From contig JAAZMP010000106.1 of the NCBI GenBank assembly GCA_012798755.1, positions 1 to 42,096 of the forward strand: 42,096 nt of DNA. The letters are read 5' to 3'. Each line of letters starts with the position of its first letter. Positions within the stretch are counted from its first letter, which is position 1. This DNA comes from Bacillota bacterium (GTDB lineage: Bacteria; Bacillota; Dethiobacteria; DTU022; UBA8154). The translations under genes were made by a program, and so were the position numbers. Of the stretch, positions 9,064 to 17,549 are shown in pieces. A model generated the notes under the pieces. That model had not been told where the DNA came from. It did not search any database and saw nothing but the letters and a program-made list of their open reading frames with translations.

Positions 9064-9873
9064 TTAAACAGCAACTTTGACAGCCGTTTTAATTATATCT
9101 CTTCTGCATGCTTCCACACATTCTCCACAACCATCGCATTTGGCCGGATCGATGTAGGCGAGGTAATCTTCCACAACAACAGCTTCATTGGGACAGGCCT
9201 TTATACAGGCCTTACAACCAGTACAGCCTACCTTACAGGCTCTCCGGGTAGTCCCGCCACGATCCTTGGAATTGCAAAGTACCATACAACCGCTGTAGTC
9301 GACATCCATCATGCGGATGATACCGCGCGGGCAAGCATTGGCACATATTCCACAACCTGTGCAGCGTTCCTCGTCCACAACGGGCAGTCCATTTTCACCC
9401 ATCTGCAGGGCCTCGAAAGGGCAGGCCTCCACACAGGTCCCCAGTCCCAGGCAGCCATATTCGCAGGCCTTAAAACCGCCGCTGTACATCAGGGCCGCAT
9501 TGCAATCCGGCACACCCTGGTATTCAAATTTATCAACGGTGACATCCTTCGTGCCCAGGCAAAACACTGTAGGAATTTTTTTCGCATCTGCTGCTACCGG
9601 TTCCAGCCCTAAAATCTCACAAATACGATCGCTTACGACCTTACCTCCCACGGTGCAAGCATCCACGGGGATCTCCCCGGAAACAATTTTTTCTGCGGCA
9701 CCTATACAACCAGGATACCCGCAGGCGCCACAATTTGCACCCGGAAGAAGATCTGCAACAATTTCTACCCGCTCGTCTTCTTCCACGGCGAAGCGCTGGG
9801 CTGCAAATGACAAAAGACCGCCAAATACCAAACCCAGCCCCCCAAGCACAACAAGGGGTAAAACTATGTTCAT
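9064..9873 (-). CDS. rnfB: Rnf complex subunit RnfB (polyferredoxin)
   Basis: Iron-sulfur subunit that takes electrons from reduced ferredoxin in the Rnf ferredoxin:NAD+ oxidoreductase. 269 residues: one N-terminal membrane helix (about 2-24), a 4Fe-4S domain with CGACGYPGC motif (about 48-60), then three ferredoxin-like modules with CxxCxxCxxxCP clusters (CTGCGICANACP, CTGCKACIKACP, CDGCGECVEACR) and an additional CLGLGTCVEACP. Length and cluster number fit Clostridia-type RnfB. It closes the rnfCDGEAB operon, 13 bases after rnfA. Confidence 0.97.
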   Translation of the reverse strand: MNIVLPLVVLGGLGLVFGGLLSFAAQRFAVEEDERVEIVADLLPGANCGACGYPGCIGAAEKIVSGEIPVDACTVGGKVVSDRICEILGLEPVAADAKKIPTVFCLGTKDVTVDKFEYQGVPDCNAALMYSGGFKACEYGCLGLGTCVEACPFEALQMGENGLPVVDEERCTGCGICANACPRGIIRMMDVDYSGCMVLCNSKDRGGTTRRACKVGCTGCKACIKACPNEAVVVEDYLAYIDPAKCDGCGECVEACRRDIIKTAVKVAV

Positions 9874-9886
9874 CTTGGCTTACCTC

Positions 9887-10465
9887 CTATAACGTCATTA
9901 TGCCTTTAAAGCCCATAAAAGCCAGGGAAAGGATCCCAGCCGTAACCAAGCTGACAGCAGCACCGCGCAGGTGGCTGGACAGATCTGCCAGTTCCAATCT
10001 TTCCCTGATTCCGGCCATGATAATAAGAGCGATAGTAAAACCAATCGCCACCGCGATCGCATATACTATGGTCTCGATGATGTTGTGTTCAGCCTGCACG
10101 TTTAAAATCGCCACACCTAAAATGGCACAGTTGGTAGTGATCAAAGGCAGATAGATCCCCAAAGCACGAAACAGGGTAGGGTTTGTTTTCTTTAAAATGG
10201 TCTCCACCAACTGAACCAACCCGGCAATAATGAGAATAAAAGCGATCGTACGCAGGTAGCCGAGATCAAAGGGTATTAAAAGGAAATTGTATACGACCCA
10301 GGTCACAATAGCTGACAGGGCCATCACAAAAATAACGGCTATACCCATTCCCAGTGAAGTTTCCAGACGCTTGGAAACCCCCAGATAGGGGCAGATACCT
10401 AAAAACTGATTAAAAACAATGTTGTCAGCCAAAATCGCTACGAAAATAATTGCCAACAGACTCAT
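9887..10465 (-). CDS. rnfA: Rnf complex membrane subunit RnfA
   Basis: Polytopic subunit of the Rnf complex, 192 residues with six predicted helices. RnfA and RnfE are related by pseudo-twofold symmetry and bracket a membrane iron-sulfur centre. Seen here: FVAILADNIVFNQFLGICPYLGVSKRLE with the conserved Cys in GICPYLG, and LITTNCAILGVAILN with the second conserved Cys. Both cluster-binding Cys are therefore present. It sits between rnfE and rnfB in one operon. The rnfE-rnfA gap is about 85 bases and holds a small hairpin. Confidence 0.97.
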   Translation of the reverse strand: MSLLAIIFVAILADNIVFNQFLGICPYLGVSKRLETSLGMGIAVIFVMALSAIVTWVVYNFLLIPFDLGYLRTIAFILIIAGLVQLVETILKKTNPTLFRALGIYLPLITTNCAILGVAILNVQAEHNIIETIVYAIAVAIGFTIALIIMAGIRERLELADLSSHLRGAAVSLVTAGILSLAFMGFKGIMTL

Positions 10466-10525
10466 GATCCAACCTCCATTTTCAGCAAATGTGGTTTAAG
10501 TTCTCAACCGGAATAAAATTTGCAC

Positions 10526-10541
10526 TTGCCATTAACGGCAA
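10526..10541. other. Small hairpin in the rnfE-rnfA intercistronic gap
   Basis: TTGCC and GGCAA arms with a six-base loop, in the only sizeable gap inside the rnf operon. No T-run follows on either strand, so it is not an obvious terminator. It may act in mRNA processing or stability (inference). Confidence 0.35.
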
Positions 10542-10550
10542 CACTTAAAA

Positions 10551-11153
10551 TTATTCGATACCGAAATGTTTAAACAAGTAATTAAACAGGCCCAGCATTA
10601 CACCTAAGGTAATAAAAGCTCCCGGCGCAACTGCCAAAACACCCATGGGCTCAAAAGCGGTACCCATAACCTGATAACCGAAAATACTGCCTGCGCCAAA
10701 AAGTTCCCTGATCACTCCGAGAAGCACCAGGGATATCGTATAACCCAAACCGATACCTAAAGCATCAATAATGGAACGACCGATTGTATTTTTGCGCGCA
10801 AAGGCTTCCGCTCTTCCCAAAATGATACAGTTGACCACGATCAGCGGTATAAAAATACCCAAGGCCTCAAACAGTTCGGGGGCAAAGGCGTTCAGCACCA
10901 TTTCCACTAAGGTCACGAAAGTAGCGATGATCATAATATAGGCCGGTATTCTCACTTTAGCCGGAATCACATTGCGCACGGCCGAAATAACGATATTAGA
11001 ACATAAAAGAACAGCAATCACGGAGACACCCATCCCGAAACTATTAATCGCTGTGACGGAAACAGCCAAGGTCGGGCACATGCCAAGTATCAGTCGAAAC
11101 AGGGGATTTTCCTTGACAATCCCCTTGGTAAACTCCTGAGCAAGCGTAGTCAT
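10551..11153 (-). CDS. rnfE: Rnf complex membrane subunit RnfE
   Basis: Polytopic partner of RnfA, 200 residues, six predicted helices. The conserved Cys motifs LILGMCPTLAVS (about 22-33) and VVNCIILGRAEAFA (about 110-123) are present. The proton/sodium-translocating Rnf complex couples ferredoxin oxidation to NAD+ reduction across the cytoplasmic membrane. The related Nqr subunits D/E are excluded by the RnfB/RnfC neighbours. About 30 bases separate it from rnfG. Confidence 0.97.
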   Translation of the reverse strand: MTTLAQEFTKGIVKENPLFRLILGMCPTLAVSVTAINSFGMGVSVIAVLLCSNIVISAVRNVIPAKVRIPAYIMIIATFVTLVEMVLNAFAPELFEALGIFIPLIVVNCIILGRAEAFARKNTIGRSIIDALGIGLGYTISLVLLGVIRELFGAGSIFGYQVMGTAFEPMGVLAVAPGAFITLGVMLGLFNYLFKHFGIE

Positions 11154-11184
11154 CCTTTTTCCACCTCCACAACCGAATTATTTC

Positions 11185-11709
11185 CTATAGAACATTTTCT
11201 CCGATGATATCCATAACCCTGCGCACAGAGCTGATCACCCCACCGGTGGATACAGTGGCCCCGGAAATGGCATCCACATCCACGCCGGCTTCAATAGGAT
11301 CTTCGATGTTGAGGCCGATCAGCCTTTCTTGGAAATCAGGGCTGGTGATCACATCGCCAATACCGGGAGTTTCGCCGTGAGAGCTGATGCGTATGCCAAT
11401 AATATCCATATCGGCATTTACCGCCAGGTCATAATCGATGCTCCCGCCATAACCGTTGGCTTTCACCTGCCCGACGATACCGATGAGTTCCCCTCCGGCA
11501 TCGTAACAACTGTAAAATTCTTCTTTATCTATTTTCTTCACTTCATATTCAGCCACTTCGGGGAAAAACCCTTCCAGCGCTGCCAAAAATTCAGTCTCTA
11601 TTCTTTCCGTAATGATAGGCTCCGTGGCATTATTTGCTGTGGCAAGAAGCGTTCCGCAAAGCACACCAATGATGAGCAAAACCAAAGTCATCCTCAAGCC
11701 CTCATGCAT
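11185..11709 (-). CDS. rnfG: Rnf complex FMN-binding subunit RnfG
   Basis: Membrane-anchored subunit carrying covalent FMN, 174 residues. One N-terminal transmembrane helix (about 7-25) is followed by the FMN_bind domain. The ApbE acceptor motif is canonical: D146-A-I-S-G-A-T152, so Thr152 is the predicted FMN attachment site. An upstream SSHGETPGIGD block is typical of the family. The ATG at 11709 has GGGGAGGTG seven bases upstream and the gene overlaps the end of rnfD by eight bases (translational coupling). Flavinylation is probably by the ApbE at 7153-8175. Confidence 0.97.
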   Translation of the reverse strand: MHEGLRMTLVLLIIGVLCGTLLATANNATEPIITERIETEFLAALEGFFPEVAEYEVKKIDKEEFYSCYDAGGELIGIVGQVKANGYGGSIDYDLAVNADMDIIGIRISSHGETPGIGDVITSPDFQERLIGLNIEDPIEAGVDVDAISGATVSTGGVISSVRRVMDIIGENVL

Positions 11710-12631
11710 TGCTCTTCACCTCCCCGAATTTCTTCGGTAAAGTCAAGTTATCAATAAGAGGAGTCAGTCCGTTCATGAGTAAAATGCCAAATGTTACCCC
11801 TTCAGGCAGGCCTCCAAACAAACGTATGACCATCGTTACCAGGCCACAGCCCACCCCAAATATCAGTTTGCCGATCGGAGTCACCGGTGAAGTTACCATA
11901 TCGGTGGCCATAAAAAGCGCACCCAGCAAGACACCGCCTGCCAAAACATGGTAAACACCTGTAGTAAAGCCCCCGTCGAACAGGCCCAGGATAAATACTA
12001 TGCCGATAAACCCGCCCGGAATACGCCAGTCTATATGCCCTCTGTAAAAAAGCCAGATAGCACCGATAATCAAGGCCAAAGCAGAGGTTTCGCCCAGTGA
12101 TCCGGGAACAGTACCGATGAAAAGATCCAGAAGCGATGTTTTAGTGTTGATAAGCGGGGAAGCCCTCGTCAACAAATCTGCAGTAAAACCAAAGGGTACC
12201 GGTTTTAACCAAACATCACCGGCGACATAAGAACCCCACGATACTACCAACACGGCTCGTCCCACCAGGGCCGGGTTAAAAATGTTGTTGCCTAAACCTC
12301 CATAAATATGTTTACCGATGGCAATGGCTACTATTGAGCCTATGGCCACTACCCACCACGGCGGAGCCGGGGGAAGAGTCATAGCCAAAAGCAATCCCGT
12401 AACCGCCGCACTGCCATCCCCGAACAAATCCCATTTGCGTAGTATAACAGCCTCGGTAGCCATAGCAAAAAACGTGGCTACTATCATTGTAATCAGAGCA
12501 CGATAGCCGAAAAGAAAAACCGCCATTAAAGCCACGGGGAAAAGAGCGATTAGTACATCTGACATAATGCTCTGTATATCATCTGGAGATTTGAGGTGCG
12601 GGGATGATGATACTACTAACCTTCTTTCCAT
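11702..12631 (-). CDS. rnfD: Rnf complex membrane subunit RnfD
   Basis: Polytopic Rnf subunit (NqrB homologue) that in known members binds a second covalent FMN. About 309 residues with some nine to ten helices; RnfD/NqrB landmarks include GNNIFNPALVGRAVL and ATDMVTSPVTPIGK. Start chosen at ATG 12631 because AGGAGGG lies seven bases upstream; a TTG at 12649 is embedded in that ribosome binding site. The expected flavinylation site reads D152-L-L-T-R-A-S158, so the acceptor is Ser and the usual Gly is Arg. It lies between rnfC and rnfG. Confidence 0.96.
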   Translation of the reverse strand: MERRLVVSSSPHLKSPDDIQSIMSDVLIALFPVALMAVFLFGYRALITMIVATFFAMATEAVILRKWDLFGDGSAAVTGLLLAMTLPPAPPWWVVAIGSIVAIAIGKHIYGGLGNNIFNPALVGRAVLVVSWGSYVAGDVWLKPVPFGFTADLLTRASPLINTKTSLLDLFIGTVPGSLGETSALALIIGAIWLFYRGHIDWRIPGGFIGIVFILGLFDGGFTTGVYHVLAGGVLLGALFMATDMVTSPVTPIGKLIFGVGCGLVTMVIRLFGGLPEGVTFGILLMNGLTPLIDNLTLPKKFGEVKSNA

Positions 12632-12652
12632 CTTTAATCCCTCCTCCAATTC

Positions 12653-13984
12653 TTACTGCTTTCTCCTGCGGGCCGTAATTTCGCCCTTGGCAATCCGAAT
12701 CCATTGCACCAAAGGCCTTCTGGCCGGGCAAGTATAAGTACAGCACCCGCACTCAAAACAATCCATGGCGCCATACTTTTCCGCCAAATCCATGTTTCCT
12801 TTTTCAGAAGCAGAACCAATAAAATTGGGAACCAGGTTCATAGGACAGACATCTACACATTTGCCGCATTTAATACAAGGTGCAATCGGGAAATCTTTCA
12901 CGAATTCCGCCGTCAAAATCAAAATTCCCGAAGTGCCCTTAATAGCGGGAACATCATCTGTAGGTTGTGCCAACCCCATCATGGGACCACCTAAGATCAA
13001 TTTGCGGGCATCGTCGGTCATACCACCGCATTGTTCGATAATGTCCTTAATCAGGGTACCATTTCTAACATTGAGGTTAGCAGGGTTTTTGATACCCGGC
13101 CCGGTTATCGTAACAACTCTTTCGTAGAGGGTTTTCCCTGTCTTGATAGCTTCAGCCAGGGCTACTGCCGTCCCAGTGTTTTGGTTGACTACATTTACAG
13201 CCATGGGTAAAGCGCCGGGAGGCACCTCTCTTCCAGTGGTAGCCTTGATGAGCATTTTTTCCGCTCCCTGCGGATATTTCGTATGGAGTCCATGAACCTC
13301 GATATCGTATCCATTGCCGCCTTCGGCTATTGCTTTTTCCATGCTTGCGATAGCATCCGGTTTATTGTCTTCAACGCCTATAATCCCTTTTGTAGCACCC
13401 AAAGCTTTCATAAAACCTTTTAAACCATAAACTATATCGTCCGCCCTTTCCAGCATCAGAGCATGGTCAGCTGTAAGGAAAGGTTCGCACTCCGCCCCGT
13501 TAATAATAACAGTATCAATAGCAATTTCCGGGGGAGGAGAAAGCTTTACGTGTGTGGGAAAGGTAGCACCTCCCAGGCCCACCAGCCCGGCCTCTTTAGA
13601 GATGTTTATTATTTCTTCCGGTGTCAGCTCCTCCAGAGGCTTTTGGGGTTTCATCCCCTCAAATGGTGTGTCTTTGCCGTCATTTTCGATAAATACGGCT
13701 TCCACAGGACTACCCAGCGGATGATTATAAGGTCCTATCTTGACAACTTTCCCGGAAACGCTGGCATGAATAGGAGCAGAAACAAAGCCCTGTGGTTCAC
13801 CGATTTTCTGCCCTACTTTCACTTCATCTCCCACCTGTACAGTGGCTTCGCACGGTGCACCAATGTTCTGGTGCAAAGGTATCACCACCTGTGACGGCGA
13901 GGGAGCGGGAGCAATAGGCATCCCTGCTGTGGACTCCTTAAAATAGCTGGGATGTATACCGCCAACAAAAGTCCGTTCACTCAT
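12653..13984 (-). CDS. rnfC: Rnf complex subunit RnfC (NADH-dehydrogenase-like)
   Basis: Soluble NAD(H)/FMN- and iron-sulfur-binding subunit of Rnf, about 443 residues. The N-terminal RnfC barrel sandwich hybrid domain (GGIHPSYFKES, then APCEATVQVGDEVKVGQKIG) is followed by the Rossmann/SLBB part with VIINGAECEPFLTADHALM and two C-terminal 4Fe-4S motifs: CIKCGKCVDVCPMNL and CFECGCCTYTCPARRP. Start placed at ATG 13984 (MSERTFVGG), eight bases after AGAGGTG, rather than at the upstream in-frame codon at 14032. First gene of rnfCDGEAB, divergent from the subtilase. Confidence 0.97.
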   Translation of the reverse strand: MSERTFVGGIHPSYFKESTAGMPIAPAPSPSQVVIPLHQNIGAPCEATVQVGDEVKVGQKIGEPQGFVSAPIHASVSGKVVKIGPYNHPLGSPVEAVFIENDGKDTPFEGMKPQKPLEELTPEEIINISKEAGLVGLGGATFPTHVKLSPPPEIAIDTVIINGAECEPFLTADHALMLERADDIVYGLKGFMKALGATKGIIGVEDNKPDAIASMEKAIAEGGNGYDIEVHGLHTKYPQGAEKMLIKATTGREVPPGALPMAVNVVNQNTGTAVALAEAIKTGKTLYERVVTITGPGIKNPANLNVRNGTLIKDIIEQCGGMTDDARKLILGGPMMGLAQPTDDVPAIKGTSGILILTAEFVKDFPIAPCIKCGKCVDVCPMNLVPNFIGSASEKGNMDLAEKYGAMDCFECGCCTYTCPARRPLVQWIRIAKGEITARRRKQ

Positions 13985-14268
13985 GCACTTATTCACCTCT
14001 TTTTGATTTATCTTAATTTTTAAAACACCCATGGCTAACCATTACGTTATTCGTGATTAGCTCCCAAATTCCTGCCGAAAACCACTTGTTTTCCAGAAAC
14101 TTTTTAGCAAAGGAATAAGTTTATTAAGATGCCTTGGTTCGGCCCTTTTCTTATCAGACTTGGCAGACAATTTGCAAATTTCCCAGGACTTGTACCGCTG
14201 CTACATTGCATCCGGGACAACCGTCCTATCAAACTAATATCTGCCGAAAGGCTAAAGACCTTTTGCGG
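13985..14268. other. Divergent intergenic region between rnfC and the subtilase
   Basis: Holds the ribosome binding site of rnfC and, presumably, the rnf promoter on the minus strand. The best minus-strand candidate I see is TTGCAA with a GATAAG-like -10 about 16 bases on (around 14155-14185), which is weak. GGCAGA near 14161 and TCTGCC near 14240 could pair over a long loop, but I recognise no known riboswitch here. Confidence 0.35.
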
Positions 14269-14297
14269 TTGCTTAAAAAAACCGTCCGTATTACAAT
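14269..14297 (+). promoter_or_regulatory. Promoter of the subtilase gene
   Basis: Plus strand: -35 TTGCTT (14269-14274), 17-base spacer, -10 TACAAT (14292-14297). The predicted transcript would start near 14304 and have a leader of about 44 bases before the ATG at 14348. Confidence 0.6.
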
Positions 14298-14347
14298 ATT
14301 TATGATAAGTATTAAGAAAAGTCACAGGTAAAAGAAGGATGCTGCAG

Positions 14348-17254
14348 ATGGACAAAAAACACGGCCGGGCTTTGACCCTGTTCATTCTTTCATTGTGCTT
14401 AATAATCATTTCCATATCTTACTGTTCATCGATTTACGGTCCTACAAGAGATGCCAAAAAAAACCATGAAGATTTTTTTTCTACACAAAAAAAAGAATTT
14501 ATTCCGGTGATTGTCATCTTTAAAAAAAGGCCCGGATTACAGGAAACCTCATTTGACAAAAATAAAGACGGTTCCGTGGAAATAATCGTCGAAAAACTTA
14601 AAAAAACTGCTTGTGCTTCCGAAGAAGAAATTTGGCCCGTTTTAGAAAAGGAGATCGACAAGGGTAACATCAAAAATTACCGGCCGTTTTGGATCGTAAA
14701 TGCTTTCGCGGCGCAGATTAACGAAGAAGCATTTAGAAAGTTATCCGCATTACCGGAAATCGAAAGCATCCGCCCGGAGCAACAGTACAGCCTTTTGACT
14801 CATCCCGCCGGCTATATTCCCGCAGTACCCACGGGAAACACCGCCCTAGACAATCCGGCGGCAAACCGGGAGGAAACCTTGGAATTGCCCTGGAACATAG
14901 AGGCTGTCGGAGCCCCTTCCGTCTGGCAAAAGGGGATCTATGGTAAAGAAGTCGTTGTAGCAATCATGGACACGGGGGTAGATCCCAGCCACCCCGCTTT
15001 AAAGGAACACTACCGGGGCCACCTGCAAAACCACAGCCACGAAACCAGCTGGCATGATGCCACCGCGGAAGATGTTTCCGCAAACAGCGGGCCCAGTGAC
15101 AACAACGGGCATGGAACACATATTGCCGGCATTATCCTGGGAGGCTCCCCCCAAGAACCGCAAGGAGTTGCCCCGGGTGCCCATTGGATCGCCGTAAATA
15201 TTTTTGACAGGGGTTATGCCTGGGATTCACATATTATCCAAGCTTTTCAGTGGCTGATGGCTCCGGGAGGCGACCCCCAAAACGCGCCCCAAATTATCAA
15301 TTGTTCTTGGGCCTCCCAGCCTGAATACGTGCATGACTATCTGCAATGGGAAATATTACATGCGCTGGAGGAAGCCGGGATCTTTGTTGTTTTTGCCGCC
15401 GGCAACAACGCAACATCCGGCCCCGGAAGCCCTGCCAGCTATCCCCATGCCTTTTCTGTGGGTGCTTTAAAAAAAGAAGACGGAATCGTAAAAATTGCCG
15501 ACTTTAGCAGCAGGGGTCCAGTCAGCTGGCAGGAAATAACTTATACAAAACCGGAAATAACCGCCCCGGGAGTCAACATAAGATCGACGTGGCCAAACAA
15601 TGGTTATACTGTGCTGGATGGCACCTCTTTGGCTGCAGCCCACGTTTCAGGTGTTGCCGCGCTTCTTTTGGAGTCCAGGCCGGATCTGTCACCCCTGGAA
15701 ATAAAATATATCTTGAAACATTCCGCCAAATGGGACAACTCATGGAATGCAACGGGCAAACGTCCCAACAATACATATGGTTATGGGCTTCTGGATGCCT
15801 ATGAAGCCATAAACAGAAACGTTCTTCCTTCAAGGGAAACACTTTTCTATGATGGTGTAGAGGAAGGAATCATAAACTGGCACACCTCTGCTGATACTCC
15901 TTGGAAGATAACCAGGGAAAAAGTTTACGAAGGTAACTTTTCCTTGGCCAGTTCTCCGTGGGAACATTACCCGAATAATTTCCAATCCTGGTTGGCTATT
16001 GCCAAACCTTTGTCATTGGGCGGGTACCATACCCCCATTCTCTCTTTCCAGCATTTTTATGACCTGGCTACGGGAAAAAACAAGGAGGATGATTGTGCCT
16101 ACGTGGAAATATCCGTTGACGGGGAAAACTGGGCCAGCATGTATCGTTTTTCGGGAACAAATGAAAAATTCCACCGCTTCTCCCTCCCTATAAATCTCCC
16201 CCCGGAAACGAACGCTTTTTACATTCGTTTTCGCCTGGAAAGCAAGGGCAACGGCCCGGGCCGGGGATGGTACCTTGACAATATCCGGCTGTCAGCTGTA
16301 CCTTTGCCTCTTACGGATCTGGACAGGTTAAAACTAGATCCCGTTAAAAATAAAATTGGGGTGGGAGACAGTACGATAATTGACCCGGTAGCTGTATTTG
16401 ATCCAGCGCACTTAAGAAAAATCCCCGCGGATCAACTAAATTGGAGTTCCTCCAACCCTGCTATAGCCATTGTTGACAATGGTATAGTTTGGGGGCTTTC
16501 ACCCGGTAAAACGATTATCAGCGGGCAATTTGCCGGGCGCAGAACCGAAATTGAAATAGAGGTAATCGAAGTTTTAACGCCCAAAGCGCAGCCAGCTCCC
16601 GGAACCTATGTTCGTTCTGCAACTTTGGAACTGGTGCCGACCACGCCGGGAGCAGAAATTTACTATACCCTTGACGGAAGCGAACCGGATGAAAAAAGCA
16701 CGCTGTATGAAAAACCGGTCACTATTACAGAAAATACAACTGTAAAAGCAAAAGAATATTATGCCGGGATTCCGGGACCAACAAAGGAATTTACTTATAT
16801 AATCGAAGAAGGCGCCATTGTATCGGGTTGTGTGACCCTACAAGGCCGTTTACGTACTGATTCAGAACTAAGCGTGTTTTTTGTAAATGAAGAAAGTAAA
16901 CAGGTATATGCGGTTCCTAATCTTTCCGTAAATGGCGAATTTTCGATGGAACTACCTCTTGGCAGCTATAAGTTAACGGCAAAGAGAAAACAATACCTGG
17001 CCAAAACCATTGCGGTTAAATTGGAAACAAAAGAAGAAATCAGGGATATAAATTTACAACTTTTGGCCGGAGATCTAAACAACGATAACCGTATTGATAT
17101 TACCGATCTTACGGTTTTATCGCTGGCCTACCGCAGTAAACCAGGAGATAAACACTGGAACCCGCTTGCTGATCTTAACGGCGACGGCAAAGTAGATATT
17201 TTGGATCTGACCATGCTGACCAAAAATTATGGGCAACGCAGCGGCGACATGTAA
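14348..17254 (+). CDS. Secreted modular subtilisin-like serine protease (S8) with Big2-like, chitobiase-type and dockerin-like modules
   Basis: Exported peptidase of about 968 residues. A signal peptide or anchor (ALTLFILSLCLIIISISYC, about 8-26) is followed by an I9-like propeptide (about 50-145) and an S8 catalytic domain (about 180-500). Catalytic residues: Asp208 (IMDTGVDPSHP), His255 (NGHGTHIAG), oxyanion Asn353 (FAAGNN), Ser427 (DGTSLAAAHVSG; the usual Pro before HV is Ala). A jelly-roll-like region (about 505-645) follows, then a Big2-like domain (about 650-745), a chitobiase/HEX C-terminal-type domain (about 750-820, YYTLDGSEP), a carboxypeptidase-regulatory-like segment and a terminal dockerin-like pair of Ca loops (DLNNDNRID, DLNGDGKVD). 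The ATG at 14348 has AAGAAGGA eight bases upstream; the ATG at 14339 overlaps it. Probably degrades external protein; no cohesin partner is in the window. Confidence 0.93.
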   Translation: MDKKHGRALTLFILSLCLIIISISYCSSIYGPTRDAKKNHEDFFSTQKKEFIPVIVIFKKRPGLQETSFDKNKDGSVEIIVEKLKKTACASEEEIWPVLEKEIDKGNIKNYRPFWIVNAFAAQINEEAFRKLSALPEIESIRPEQQYSLLTHPAGYIPAVPTGNTALDNPAANREETLELPWNIEAVGAPSVWQKGIYGKEVVVAIMDTGVDPSHPALKEHYRGHLQNHSHETSWHDATAEDVSANSGPSDNNGHGTHIAGIILGGSPQEPQGVAPGAHWIAVNIFDRGYAWDSHIIQAFQWLMAPGGDPQNAPQIINCSWASQPEYVHDYLQWEILHALEEAGIFVVFAAGNNATSGPGSPASYPHAFSVGALKKEDGIVKIADFSSRGPVSWQEITYTKPEITAPGVNIRSTWPNNGYTVLDGTSLAAAHVSGVAALLLESRPDLSPLEIKYILKHSAKWDNSWNATGKRPNNTYGYGLLDAYEAINRNVLPSRETLFYDGVEEGIINWHTSADTPWKITREKVYEGNFSLASSPWEHYPNNFQSWLAIAKPLSLGGYHTPILSFQHFYDLATGKNKEDDCAYVEISVDGENWASMYRFSGTNEKFHRFSLPINLPPETNAFYIRFRLESKGNGPGRGWYLDNIRLSAVPLPLTDLDRLKLDPVKNKIGVGDSTIIDPVAVFDPAHLRKIPADQLNWSSSNPAIAIVDNGIVWGLSPGKTIISGQFAGRRTEIEIEVIEVLTPKAQPAPGTYVRSATLELVPTTPGAEIYYTLDGSEPDEKSTLYEKPVTITENTTVKAKEYYAGIPGPTKEFTYIIEEGAIVSGCVTLQGRLRTDSELSVFFVNEESKQVYAVPNLSVNGEFSMELPLGSYKLTAKRKQYLAKTIAVKLETKEEIRDINLQLLAGDLNNDNRIDITDLTVLSLAYRSKPGDKHWNPLADLNGDGKVDILDLTMLTKNYGQRSGDM

Positions 17255-17549
17255 AAAAACGCGCCCTCCAGCCGGTAACATAATTTACGCTTGATTCCAC
17301 TGTACAATTGTTGACTTAGAAGGGATTTGCCCTCACTTCTGAGGTAAAATAGTGCTGTAAATGTTATAGCAACACTTTTCTGTGTTTATTCAGAACGTTA
17401 TTTTCTAATGCAGAAAAACAACAAAGACATAATTATATTTAGGCGTGGAATCGCACTTTCAAATACTATCCTTCGCTGTAGGGGGTAAGGGCGTAAAACA
17501 AGTCTGTTTTTGTTGCGCTGCTACGGAGGTTAACCGGAGGTGAACTTAC
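17255..17549. other. Intergenic region between the subtilase and the TGS GTPase
   Basis: About 295 bases. No strong U-tailed terminator follows the protease. A small hairpin (CCTC/GAGG near 17330-17345) and a Gly-rich patch near 17480-17500 are visible, ending in a strong CCGGAGGTGA ribosome binding site before the GTPase. I recognise no known riboswitch or RNA gene. Confidence 0.4.

Noticed and set aside
13985-14338. Rex operator (TTGTTAA-N4-TTAACAA type) upstream of rnf
   Set aside because: No acceptable match by eye here, upstream of the thiolase gene or in 28476-28984; a weight-matrix scan would be needed to exclude weak sites.
17400-17549. Possible riboswitch before the TGS GTPase
   Set aside because: The G-rich patch does not match the conserved cores of ZTP, fluoride, c-di-GMP or guanidine riboswitches that I can recall.
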